Of a DNA stretch of 34,086 bases, positions 17,501-25,756 are shown piece by piece; the stretch's first letter is position 1, and each line of letters begins with the position of its first letter. Origin of the DNA: an uncultured Actinotalea sp. (GTDB lineage Bacteria > Actinomycetota > Actinomycetes > Actinomycetales > Cellulomonadaceae); contig NZ_CAMPHH010000003.1 of NCBI RefSeq assembly GCF_946885855.1, positions 1 through 34,086 on the forward strand, given 5' to 3'. A model generated the notes under the pieces. That model searched no databases. It had not been told where the DNA came from and saw only the letters and a list, made by a program, of their open reading frames with translations. A program made the translations under genes and the position numbers.

Positions 17501-19294
17501 TCAGGTGAGGACCTCGACCACCGCCGGCCTCCGCCGGGTGAGCACGACCGCCGCCGCCTCCTGCAGGGCGGCCTCCAGCTGGTCGGCGCGCTCCACCCGC
17601 ACGGCATGGCCGATCCCCATCGCGCCCGCGAGCGCGACGAAGTCCACGTCCGGGTGGCGGATGACCGTGCCGACGCCGGCGTTCTCCAGGCTCCGCCCCC
17701 GTGCCGCAGCGATGCGTCCCGCGTGCATGACCGAGTTGCCCCACTGCCGGTTGTTCTCCATGACCACCAGCAGCGGCGCAGCGTGGTGCGCGGCGGTCCA
17801 GAACGCGCTCGGGGTCATGAGCGCGTCGCCGTCGGACTGCACGTCGACCACGAGCCGACCGGTTCCCCGGTGGGCGAGCGCCGCTCCGACGCTCGCCCCG
17901 AGCCCGTAGCCCAGCCCCGCTCCCCCGGAGCTGCCGAGGTAGCGGTCCACGCGGTCGATCGACCACAGCCGGTGCACCCAGTTGTGCAGGCTCCCGTTGG
18001 CGAGCACGGGCTCGTGCGGCGCGACGACGCGGCCCAGGACGTGGGCGAGGTGCGCGGGGGTGACCCCGCCGTCGTCGGGCACCGCGCCGGCCTCCTCCTC
18101 CCACGCCCGCCGCTGCCGCGCGGTGAGGTCGGCGATCCGGGCGGCGCGTGCCCCGACCCGCGAGCGCAGCACGTCGTCGTCGGCGACCCGCCCGCGCAGC
18201 GCGTCGAGGAGGGCGCGGACCGTCGGGCCCACCTCCGCGGCGAGGAGGAGCCGCGCCGGCTGGACGCGCTGGAGGTCGGCCGCCCAGGCCTTGACCCCGA
18301 GCCCGGCCGTGCTCACCTGGTAGACCGGCGCGTCACCGGCACCGGGGATCACGGCGACGTCCCGGACCTCGAGCGCGAGGACGACGTCGGGCGCCTCCGG
18401 GAGGGGGATGCCGGTGAGGTTGTGCGGGTGGCGGGTCGGGACGCACAGCTCGGTCCGGTTGTAGTCCCGCTGCACCTCGACGACCGGGGCGCCGAGCAGG
18501 AGGGAGAGCTCCGCCAGCGCCTCGAGCGTCGCCTGGTCCCGCTGCACGCTCTCGACGGCGACCAGTGGCATGCGGGCGGCGGCGAGGGCGTGCGCGACCT
18601 CCTCGACCGCGTCCGGCGCCGGGTGCAGGGGCCGCGCCGTCGGGTACGCCTCGGCCCGCAGGCGCGGCGTGGCCTCGGTGACCGCCTGCTCCTGGACCTC
18701 GGAGTCGAGGCAGACGTAGACCGGGCCGCAGGGGACGCTCGTCGCCAGCTGGCGCGCCCGGACGAGCGACTCCGGCACGGCCTCGAGGGACGCCGGCTGG
18801 TCGTCCCACTTGGTGTAGTCCCGCACCTGGGTCGCCTGGACGTTCGCGGTGTGGATCCAGTCGATCCAGGGCCGGCGCCTCGCCGCGTCCACCGGTCCGG
18901 TGCCCCCGATCGCGAGGAGCGGGACCCGGTCGCACCACGCGTTGTACAGCGCCATGGTCGCGTGCTGGAGCCCGACGACGTCGTGCAGGGCGGCCACCGG
19001 CATCGTGCCCGACGCCTTGGCGTAGCCGTGCGCGACGGCGACGGAGATCTCCTCGTGCAGGCAGTGGATGATCTCCGGCGCGTCCGGCCGGTGGTTGACC
19101 AGCGAGTCGTGCAGGCCGCGGAACGTCGCCCCGGGCGCCAGGGCCACGATCTCGACGCCGAGGTCGACGAGGAGGTCCACCACCAGGTCCGAGCCGTACT
19201 CCGGGTCGCGACCGGCGACCGGGGGCACGGGGATGCCGGGGTGCGGGCTCCGGGAGCCGGCGGCCGGCGTCGCGCCGGTGTCGGCCGCGCTCAC
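17501..19294 (-). CDS. ThDP-dependent 2-oxoacid decarboxylase/lyase-like enzyme (copy 1)
   Basis: This 597-residue thiamine-diphosphate enzyme has the acetolactate synthase/benzoylformate decarboxylase fold. The N-terminal PYR domain has YGSDLVVDLLVDLGVEIV, PGATFRGLHDSL and HEEISVAVAHGYAKASG, whose first Glu (residue 81) should activate the cofactor. A middle domain follows. The C-terminal PP domain has QSDGDALM near 485 and ENNRQWGN near 513. The ThDP/Mg motif normally reads GDG; here the first Gly is Ser (SDG). A proline-rich leader of about 30 residues precedes the core. GTG 19294 overlaps the aldehyde dehydrogenase stop (GTGA). It is a diverged paralogue of the gene at 21888. The reaction is unproven; decarboxylation of a 2-oxo acid is most consistent with the neighbours. 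Confidence 0.87.
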   Translation of the reverse strand: MSAADTGATPAAGSRSPHPGIPVPPVAGRDPEYGSDLVVDLLVDLGVEIVALAPGATFRGLHDSLVNHRPDAPEIIHCLHEEISVAVAHGYAKASGTMPVAALHDVVGLQHATMALYNAWCDRVPLLAIGGTGPVDAARRRPWIDWIHTANVQATQVRDYTKWDDQPASLEAVPESLVRARQLATSVPCGPVYVCLDSEVQEQAVTEATPRLRAEAYPTARPLHPAPDAVEEVAHALAAARMPLVAVESVQRDQATLEALAELSLLLGAPVVEVQRDYNRTELCVPTRHPHNLTGIPLPEAPDVVLALEVRDVAVIPGAGDAPVYQVSTAGLGVKAWAADLQRVQPARLLLAAEVGPTVRALLDALRGRVADDDVLRSRVGARAARIADLTARQRRAWEEEAGAVPDDGGVTPAHLAHVLGRVVAPHEPVLANGSLHNWVHRLWSIDRVDRYLGSSGGAGLGYGLGASVGAALAHRGTGRLVVDVQSDGDALMTPSAFWTAAHHAAPLLVVMENNRQWGNSVMHAGRIAAARGRSLENAGVGTVIRHPDVDFVALAGAMGIGHAVRVERADQLEAALQEAAAVVLTRRRPAVVEVLT

Positions 19295-20757
19295 GACAGC
19301 ACCACGTTGACGGCCTGGGTGTCGGTGTAGCTGAGCAGCTCCTCGAGGGACTCCTCCCGGCCGATCCCCGAGGCCTTGAAGCCGCCGAACGGCACACCCG
19401 GGAAGTGCGTGGACGTGTCGTTGATCCACACGTACCCGGCCTCCATCTCGGCGGCCATGCGGTGCGCCCGTGCGACGTCGGAGGTCCAGATGCTGGCCGT
19501 GAGGCCGTACTCCACCCCGTTGGCGACGCGGACCGCCTCCTCCTCCGTGGCGAAGGTCAGGAGCGAGACGACGGGACCGAAGATCTCCTCCTGCTCCACG
19601 CGCACGCCGGCCCGGACGCCCCGGACGACCGTCGGCAGGACGTAGTGCCCGCCCTCGAAGCCCTCCGGCACCGTGCCGCCGACGAGCAGCTCGGCGCCCT
19701 GCTCCTGGGCGATGCGGGCGAACGCGAGCGCCCGCTCCTGCTGGGCCCGGGAGACCAGCGGGCCGATCTTCGTCCCCTCCTCCCAGGGCAGGCCCACGCG
19801 GACCGCGCGGACGGCCTCGACGTACTTCGCCGTGAACTCCTCGGCGACCGACTCGTGCAGGAGGACGCGCGACGTCGAGCCGCACGACTGCCCCGCGAAG
19901 GCGAAGTTCATGCCCTTGACGGCCGACGCGACGGCCCGGTCGAGGTCGGCGTCCGGGAAGACGACCAGCGCGTTCTTGCCGCCCAGCTCGAGGGACACGT
20001 GCTTGACCCCGACCTCGGCGCCGGAGCGCTGGATCGCCCGGCCGACGGCGACGCTGCCCGTGAACGCGATCCGGCGCACCGCCCGGTGGCGCACGAGCGC
20101 GTCCCCGACCTCGGCGCCGCCGTGGACCACCGACAGGACGCCGGCGGGCAGGATCCCCGCCGCGATCTCCCCCAGGCGCAGGGCCGACAGGGGCGTGAGG
20201 TCGGACGGCTTGAGCACCACGGCGTTGCCCGCGACCAGCGGCGCGGCCAGCTTCGAGGCCGCGAACATGAAGGGGTGGTTGAACGGGATGATCCGGGCGA
20301 CCACGCCGAACGGCCGGCGGAAGGTCAGGTGCAGGTGCTGCGCGGAGGCGGGGATCGTCTCCCCCTTGAGCTCCATCGCCCAGTCGGCGAAGAGACGCAT
20401 GCGCTCGATCCCGGTGGCGGCGTCGATGCGCATCATCCACAGCGGCAGTCCCGCGTCCAACGTGTCCAGCCAGGCGAGCTCCTCCGCGTGCTCCTCCAGC
20501 GCGTCCGCGAGCTGCCGCACCACCCGGGCGCGGTCACGAGGAGCGGTGCGGCGCCAGCCCGCGGCCGCCTCCTCCGCCCGCGCGACCGCGTCGGCGACGT
20601 CGTCGGCGGACGCGACCGGCACGTGGGCGAGGGTCGCGCCCGTGGCCGGGTCCTCGACCGCCGTGGTCCCGCCCCGGCCGCGGCGGGCGGTGCCGCCGAT
20701 CGACAGCGTCCAGGGGTGCTCGGCCACGAGGCGGCGGTAGTGCTCGACGTCGGTCAT
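19291..20757 (-). CDS. NAD(P)-dependent aldehyde dehydrogenase (in ThDP/FMN operon)
   Basis: This 488-residue member of the aldehyde dehydrogenase superfamily has SLELGGKNALVVFPDAD for the Glu region, the catalytic Cys at about 292 in FAGQSCGSTSRV, and EEIFGPVVSLLTF near the C-terminus. ATG 20757 is preceded by GAGGAG at 5 bases, a strong ribosome site. It lies 12 bases after the FMN oxidase and overlaps the next ThDP gene by 4 bases. It would oxidise the aldehyde released by the neighbouring ThDP decarboxylases. It is a paralogue of the enzyme at 14104. The exact aldehyde is unknown. Confidence 0.93.
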   Translation of the reverse strand: MTDVEHYRRLVAEHPWTLSIGGTARRGRGGTTAVEDPATGATLAHVPVASADDVADAVARAEEAAAGWRRTAPRDRARVVRQLADALEEHAEELAWLDTLDAGLPLWMMRIDAATGIERMRLFADWAMELKGETIPASAQHLHLTFRRPFGVVARIIPFNHPFMFAASKLAAPLVAGNAVVLKPSDLTPLSALRLGEIAAGILPAGVLSVVHGGAEVGDALVRHRAVRRIAFTGSVAVGRAIQRSGAEVGVKHVSLELGGKNALVVFPDADLDRAVASAVKGMNFAFAGQSCGSTSRVLLHESVAEEFTAKYVEAVRAVRVGLPWEEGTKIGPLVSRAQQERALAFARIAQEQGAELLVGGTVPEGFEGGHYVLPTVVRGVRAGVRVEQEEIFGPVVSLLTFATEEEAVRVANGVEYGLTASIWTSDVARAHRMAAEMEAGYVWINDTSTHFPGVPFGGFKASGIGREESLEELLSYTDTQAVNVVLS

Positions 20758-20769
20758 GGGGACTCCTCG

Positions 20770-21891
20770 TCACAGGTCGGGGATCGACAGGGGCTCGTAG
20801 GTGGTGACGGCCGGCCCGGTCCGGCGTGTCGGCAAGGAGGGGCGCAGGTGGCCGCGCGTCAGCTCACCGGGGCTCCGGACGCCCAGGAGCTGCAGGACGT
20901 GGGCGACCTCCTCGTCGAGGAGCCGCAGTGCCGCCGCGAGGCCGTCGGTGCCCCCGGCGAGCAGGCCCCACAGCTGGAGCTTGCCGATCAGCACCGCACG
21001 CGCGCCGAGGGCCAGCGCCTTCACCACGTCCGAGCCGCGCAGGAAGCCGCTGTCGACGAGCACCTCGGCGCGCCCGGCGACCGCGTCGACGTGCTCGGCG
21101 AGCACCTCGATGCTCGAGGGCAGGTGGTCGAGCTCGCGGCCACCGTGGTTGGACACGTAGACGGCGTCGACGCCGTGCTCGACGGCCCGCACGCTGTCGC
21201 GCGGGTTCGTCAGGCCCTTCACGGCCAGCGGGAGCGGCGTGATGGACCTCAGGCGGGCCACGTCGTCCCAGGTCAGGCGCACCTGGTGCTCCGTCCCCCG
21301 GCCCGGGCCGGGGATGTTCGCCGTCCGCGCGTAGGGCCGGTTGTACCGGTTGTGCCGCTCCCGCTCGCGCAGGGCGGCGCCCGTGGAGTCGACGGACAGG
21401 ACGAGCGCGGCGTAGCCGGCGTCCTCCGCCGTACGCACGGTGCGCCGCAGCCAGTCCCGGTCCCCCCGCACGTACAGCTGGAGCGCCAGCAGCGCGTCGG
21501 GCGCCGCCGCGGCGACCTGCTCCAGCGGTGGTGTCGAGAGGACGCCGACGACGGACAGGACCCCCCGCTCCTGCGCCACCCGGGCCGGGGCGAGCGCGCC
21601 GTCGCCGTGGTACTGCGCGATGGTCCCCACGGGCGCGAGCTGCACAGGCGACGCGACGCGGCGGCCGAGGACCGTGGTCGTCAGGTCCACGGACTCCACG
21701 CCCCGCAACGCGTCGGGGACGAAGGCGTACCGCTCCATCGCCTCGCGGTTGCGCCGCAGCGTCGTCTCCGACTCCGCGCCGCCGGCCACCATGTCCCACA
21801 CCCCCGGCGCGGCGCGCATCCGGGCGGCACGGACGAGCTCGGGCAACGTCGCCGGGCCGGCGCCGTCCGGTGGAGGCGTGTAGCCGCTCAC
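20770..21891 (-). CDS. FMN-dependent 2-hydroxyacid oxidase/dehydrogenase family protein
   Basis: The 373-residue TIM-barrel flavoprotein is of the lactate oxidase, glycolate oxidase and mandelate dehydrogenase family, which turns 2-hydroxy acids into 2-oxo acids. Visible blocks are AGGAESETTLRRNREAM, SPVQLAPVGTIAQYH, the FMN Lys in LAVKGLTNP, SNHGGRELD near residue 247, and VLVDSGFLRGSDVVKALALGARAVLIGK. Several positions differ from the textbook family: the N-terminal Tyr of Y-x-x-G-G-A is Met (DMVAGGAE), the R-Q of SNHGGRQ is R-E, and D-G-G is D-S-G. The His base and core Arg remain. GTG 21891 overlaps the upstream ThDP stop (GTGA); GTG 21918 is an alternative giving 382 residues. It probably feeds a 2-oxo acid to the flanking ThDP enzymes, but the changes leave the substrate open. 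Confidence 0.88.
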   Translation of the reverse strand: MSGYTPPPDGAGPATLPELVRAARMRAAPGVWDMVAGGAESETTLRRNREAMERYAFVPDALRGVESVDLTTTVLGRRVASPVQLAPVGTIAQYHGDGALAPARVAQERGVLSVVGVLSTPPLEQVAAAAPDALLALQLYVRGDRDWLRRTVRTAEDAGYAALVLSVDSTGAALRERERHNRYNRPYARTANIPGPGRGTEHQVRLTWDDVARLRSITPLPLAVKGLTNPRDSVRAVEHGVDAVYVSNHGGRELDHLPSSIEVLAEHVDAVAGRAEVLVDSGFLRGSDVVKALALGARAVLIGKLQLWGLLAGGTDGLAAALRLLDEEVAHVLQLLGVRSPGELTRGHLRPSLPTRRTGPAVTTYEPLSIPDL

Positions 21892-23603
21892 GCCCGGCGC
21901 CCGGGTGCCCACGGGCACAGCACGTCGACCAGCACCGGCCGCCGCTCCTCACGCACGAGGCGCGCGGCCGTGCGCAGCGTCGGGAGCAGCTCGTCCGGGT
22001 CCGAGACCGGGCCGAGCGCCTCGACGCCCTGCGCCTCGGCGAGCCGGACGTAGCTGATGTCGGGGTCGTCGAGCTCGATCCCGACCCCCACCAGGTCGGT
22101 GCTGCGCCCCCGCGTGTGGGCGACCTCGCGCTGGTGGAGCTCGTCCTTGCCGTAGGACCGGTTGTTGTTGACGACGGTCAGCAGGGGCAGGGAGTAGCGG
22201 GCCGCGGTCCACAGCGACTGCGGCGTGTACATGAGGTCCCCGTCGCCCTGGATGTTGACCACGAGGGTGTCCGACCCGCGGGCGGCGTACGCCGCGCCGA
22301 GCGAGGCCGGCATGCCGTACCCGAGGCCCTGGCCGCCCGACAGGCCCAGGAACTGCTCGTCGCTGTCGAACCGCCACAGGCGGGGTACCCAGTCCTGGAG
22401 ACGGCCGTTGGCGAGCTGCCACGGGCCGTCCTCGATCGCCCGCCACAGGCTCGCGGCGAGGTGGGCGGGGTGGATCCAGTCGCGCGCGCCGTGCTGCCGC
22501 GCCTCGTCCCACGCCGCCGCCCGCGCGAGGGCCGCCGCCGTGGGGGCGCCGTCGTCGTCCGGCCGGGCCGGGCCGTCCCCCTCGCCGAGCAGCGCGGTGA
22601 CGTCGCGCACGAGCTGCACCGGGTCGGCGACGACGTTCCGCGCGTGCGGCAGGTACGAGCGGGCCGCGACCCAGCCGTGCATCGCCAGGTCGGCCAGCGC
22701 GACGGAGATGACGGGGCAGTCCTCACCGCAGAGCCGACGCACCTGACGCGTCCGCTCGTCCGTGACGGAGATCGACCAGACCAGGTCGCGGACGTCCAGC
22801 GCGAGGACGAGGTCGGCCTCGGCCATGACCTCCCGCCGGCGGTGGGTGTGGTTGACCCGGTGCTCGGTCGGGACGTTCGCGCCGCCACCGAGGTCGACGA
22901 CGGCGAGGTCCACGCGGCGCGCCAGCTCCAGGAGCGCCGCGGCGAGGCCGCGGTGCGGGTTGTCGACGACGACGACCGGCCGGCGCGCCGCGGCGAGCGC
23001 CTCGGCGACCTGCTGCGTGGTGCTCGCCGGAGCGCTGAGGGTCGTCGGCTCCACACGCGGCGGTGCGGGCAGGACGACGTCGCCTGCCTCCTGCTCCTGG
23101 ATCTCGACGTCGAGGCTGATGTAGACGGGGCCGCGGGGGCCCCGGGTGGCGATCTCCAGGCCCCGCGTCAGGGAGTCGCCGACGGCCGCGAGGGAGCCGG
23201 GCTCGTCGTCCCACTTGACGAAGTCTCGGACCAGCGCGCCCTGCGGGAGGCCGGTGTGGACCCAGTCGATCCAGGGCCGCCGGAGCGCCGCGTCCCGCGG
23301 GCCCGAGCCACCCACCACGAGCATGGGGACCGCGTCGACCCACGCGTTGAAGAGCGCCATGGAGGCGTGCTGGAGCCCGACGAGGTCGTGCACCATCACC
23401 GCGGCGGGCCGGCCGGTGGCCTTCGCGTACCCGTGGGCCATCCCGACGGCGATCTCCTCGTGGAGGACCAGGACCATCGCCGGGGACGGGGAGCGGACGA
23501 GGGAGTCGTGCAGGCCGCGGATCGAGGCACCCGGGTTGATCGTGACCAGGTCGATGCCGAGCCGGGCGAGGTGGTCGACGACCAGGTCCGATCCGTAACG
23601 CAC
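21888..23603 (-). CDS. ThDP-dependent 2-oxoacid decarboxylase/lyase-like enzyme (copy 2)
   Basis: The 571-residue enzyme is parallel to the one at 17501: RYGSDLVVDHLARLGIDLV, NPGASIRGLHDSL, HEEIAVGMAHGYAKATG (activating Glu about 49) and MVHDLVGLQHASMALFNAW. The C-terminal motif is intact here, QGDGDLMYTP near 449 and NNNRSYGKDE near 477. GTG 23603 is chosen because CGGAGAA lies about 6 bases upstream and the protein core begins at once. It follows the ABC binding-protein gene by 128 bases with a strong hairpin between, and overlaps the FMN oxidase gene by 4 bases. It is annotated by family only. Acetolactate synthase is unlikely because no small subunit or isoleucine-valine gene is present; a benzoylformate-decarboxylase-like step fits better. 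Confidence 0.88.
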   Translation of the reverse strand: MRYGSDLVVDHLARLGIDLVTINPGASIRGLHDSLVRSPSPAMVLVLHEEIAVGMAHGYAKATGRPAAVMVHDLVGLQHASMALFNAWVDAVPMLVVGGSGPRDAALRRPWIDWVHTGLPQGALVRDFVKWDDEPGSLAAVGDSLTRGLEIATRGPRGPVYISLDVEIQEQEAGDVVLPAPPRVEPTTLSAPASTTQQVAEALAAARRPVVVVDNPHRGLAAALLELARRVDLAVVDLGGGANVPTEHRVNHTHRRREVMAEADLVLALDVRDLVWSISVTDERTRQVRRLCGEDCPVISVALADLAMHGWVAARSYLPHARNVVADPVQLVRDVTALLGEGDGPARPDDDGAPTAAALARAAAWDEARQHGARDWIHPAHLAASLWRAIEDGPWQLANGRLQDWVPRLWRFDSDEQFLGLSGGQGLGYGMPASLGAAYAARGSDTLVVNIQGDGDLMYTPQSLWTAARYSLPLLTVVNNNRSYGKDELHQREVAHTRGRSTDLVGVGIELDDPDISYVRLAEAQGVEALGPVSDPDELLPTLRTAARLVREERRPVLVDVLCPWAPGRRA

Positions 23604-23651
23604 GACGTTCTCCGTCCGGGACGGGCGGCCGCCGGCCGCCGGGGGGCATGG

Positions 23652-23689
23652 ACCGGCTGGTGGCGCCCCGCGAGGCGCCACCAGCCGGT
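23652..23689 (-). other. Strong intercistronic hairpin, binding protein to ThDP gene
   Basis: ACCGGCTGGTGGCGCC and GGCGCCACCAGCCGGT are perfect complements (16 bp) around a 6-base loop, CCGCGA. The stem starts 43 bases beyond the binding-protein stop. It could be a terminator or partial terminator, or a 3' stabiliser that keeps transporter mRNA more abundant than enzyme mRNA. No T-run follows. Confidence 0.65.
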
Positions 23690-23731
23690 GGGTGCGGCGG
23701 CCGGTGTCAGGAGCCGGCTGCCGCGGGTGGG

Positions 23732-24859
23732 TCAGGAGCTGTGCTCGTTCGCGATCTCGACGGCGCGCGCCAGGATGTCGGCGTTCACCACGTCCTCGTA
23801 GGCGGGGACGTCCTGCAGCAGGCCGGCCGTGATGGCGACCTGCGCCATGAACTCGACCGCCTCGGGGCTGAAGCCGCCGTCCTCCTCGGGCCAGAAGTCG
23901 TACTCGTTCACCCAGCCGAAGACCCGCTCGAGCTCCTCCTCGGCGACCGCGTCCGTCTCCGCGTAGTCGGCCACCGCCTGCTTGAACAGGTCGTAGTCCG
24001 TCTTGAGCTCGCGCATGCCGAGCAGCACCGCGGCGCAGTAGGTGGCCGCCTGCTCGGCGTTCTCCTCGAGCCACGCCTTGGGAGCGGCCTGGCCCTCCTT
24101 GATGAACTCCGGCACCTCGGCGAACAGCTGGGCGAGGATCACGGCGTCGTCGAGCTGGGTCGCCGCCTCGTTGAACTGCCGCTGGTGGATGATCGTCGCG
24201 TCGACCTCACCGGCGGCGAACGCCGTGGCCCGCAGGCCCGAGGACTCGAGGATCTGCTGGCCCACGATGTCCGCGGACGTCCGCTCCTCGCCGACGGCCT
24301 GGAGGATGGCGTCGAACGCCACCATCGCCGCGCCGCCGGGGCTGTCGATCGCGACGCGGGTGCCGTCCGCGAACAGGTCGTCGATGGAGTCCACGCCGTT
24401 CGCGCCGGCGATGACGAGGCCGTCCTGGCTGATGTACGGGCAGAAGACCTGGAAGTCCTGCCCCTGCTCGACCAGCACCATGGTCGAGACGAACGAGCCG
24501 GCGACGACGTCCGCGCCACCGGAGAGCACGGTCTGGGTGGCGATCGAGTGGGAGTCGAAGGTGTTGAAGTTGTCCGCGACGGTCATGTCGAGGCCGAGCT
24601 CCGGGCCGAACTTCTCGACGCCGTACTTCGTCGCGACCCACTGGGGCTGCGTGGGCGAGGTGGAGGCGATCTGGAGCGAGATCGGCTCCGCCGGGGCCTC
24701 CGGCTCCTCGGCGTCGCCGTCGCCGGACCCGGGGTCCTCGGACGCCGAGCCGCCGTCGGTCGGCTCCTCGGCGTCGCCGCTGCTGCATGCCGCGAGAACG
24801 AGCAGTGGCACGGTGAGAGCCACGGCCGCCGTACGGCGGCGAAGGGAACTGCGAGACAT
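23732..24859 (-). CDS. NitT/TauT-type ABC substrate-binding lipoprotein
   Basis: This 375-residue lipoprotein has a basic N-terminus (MSRSSLRRR), a hydrophobic stretch and the lipobox LAAC with Cys near residue 25, then an acidic Glu/Asp-rich tether. The mature part has the NMT1/SsuA-like pattern: ISLQIASTSPTQPQWVATKYGVEKFGPELGLDMTV, the hinge block LSGGADVVAGSFVS, and AGEVDATIIHQRQFNEA. It binds a small solute outside the cell for the two permeases and ATPase encoded upstream. ATG 24859 has AGGAGG 5 bases before it. It lies 84 bases after the second permease gene. The ligand is unknown; relatives take up sulfonates, aromatic acids and pyrimidines. Confidence 0.9.
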   Translation of the reverse strand: MSRSSLRRRTAAVALTVPLLVLAACSSGDAEEPTDGGSASEDPGSGDGDAEEPEAPAEPISLQIASTSPTQPQWVATKYGVEKFGPELGLDMTVADNFNTFDSHSIATQTVLSGGADVVAGSFVSTMVLVEQGQDFQVFCPYISQDGLVIAGANGVDSIDDLFADGTRVAIDSPGGAAMVAFDAILQAVGEERTSADIVGQQILESSGLRATAFAAGEVDATIIHQRQFNEAATQLDDAVILAQLFAEVPEFIKEGQAAPKAWLEENAEQAATYCAAVLLGMRELKTDYDLFKQAVADYAETDAVAEEELERVFGWVNEYDFWPEEDGGFSPEAVEFMAQVAITAGLLQDVPAYEDVVNADILARAVEIANEHSS

Positions 24860-24943
24860 CCGTCCTCCTGGGTGATGGGGCCTTGCGCGGGATGGGAGGT
24901 GGTCAGGCGTGCGCGGGGTCGCGCCGGCGGCGAGGGCCGACGG

Positions 24944-25756
24944 TCACGTCGCGGGCTGGTGGCGCATGACGCGCTTCTCGATCCACGTGGCCAGGCGCAT
25001 GAGCGCCACGCCGAGCGCGATCGTGATGACGATCCCGGCGAGGAGCCGCGGGATGTTGAAGGTCGAGCCGGCGGCGAGCATGACGCGCCCGAAGTTCGCT
25101 GCCGCGAGGAGCAGCTCGGCGGTGATCGCACCGCGCAGGGCCTTGGCGACCCCGAGCTTGAGACCGAGCACGATGTAGGGCGAGGCGGCGGGCAGGACGA
25201 TCTTGCGGTAGAGCGTCCACCGCGAGGCGTTGAACGACCGCCCCATCTCGATGAGCGCCGGGTTGGCCTCCCGCACGCCGGTGCTGGTGTTGACGAGGAT
25301 CTCGAAGATGCACCAGAGGACGACGAGGGTCACCCGGCCCTGGAAGCCGAGCCCGACGTAGATCCCGAGGATCGGGATGAGGAGCGAGACCGGGGTGGCG
25401 TAGGCCGCGTGGACGAGCGGCTCGAGGACGTTGGCCGCGAAGCGGCTGGTGCCGATCCACAGGCCGAGCGCCACGCCGAGGACGGCCGCGATGAGGTACC
25501 CGGTGAGGAAGGTCGTCATCGTGCCGGCGAGGGCGACGCCGAACGTGCCGTCGGCGAAGCCGTCCCACAGCGCCTGCGCGACCTCGGTCACCGGGGCGAT
25601 GGTGAAGCTGTCCGGACGCCGGCCGTACCACTCCCAGACCCCCAGCACGGCGGCGAAGGAGAGGATCCGCAGGGCCCACATGAGGCTCAGGCCCCGCCGG
25701 GTGTCCCAGAGCCAGGACCGGCCGGCCCCCGACGTCGTCGCGTCGACCGCAGCCAT
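24944..25756 (-). CDS. NitT/TauT-type ABC permease (second)
   Basis: This 270-residue inner-membrane permease has about six helices and the BPD_transp_1 signature. The ATPase-contact loop reads EMGRSFNASRWTLYRKIVLPAASPYIVLGLKLGVAKALRGAI, close to the EAA motif. ATG 25756 lies in a GTGATG junction with the stop of the first permease; AAGGGTGG upstream supports it. It probably pairs with the permease at 25756-26685 to form a heterodimeric channel. Its C-terminus is basic (IEKRVMRHQPAT). It belongs to the importer operon with the binding protein downstream. Confidence 0.9.
   Translation of the reverse strand: MAAVDATTSGAGRSWLWDTRRGLSLMWALRILSFAAVLGVWEWYGRRPDSFTIAPVTEVAQALWDGFADGTFGVALAGTMTTFLTGYLIAAVLGVALGLWIGTSRFAANVLEPLVHAAYATPVSLLIPILGIYVGLGFQGRVTLVVLWCIFEILVNTSTGVREANPALIEMGRSFNASRWTLYRKIVLPAASPYIVLGLKLGVAKALRGAITAELLLAAANFGRVMLAAGSTFNIPRLLAGIVITIALGVALMRLATWIEKRVMRHQPAT

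Noticed and set aside
17501..23603. Acetolactate synthase for branched-chain amino acids
   Set aside because: Sequence family overlaps, but there is no regulatory small subunit or ilv gene. The neighbours are oxidases, aldehyde dehydrogenase and an importer.
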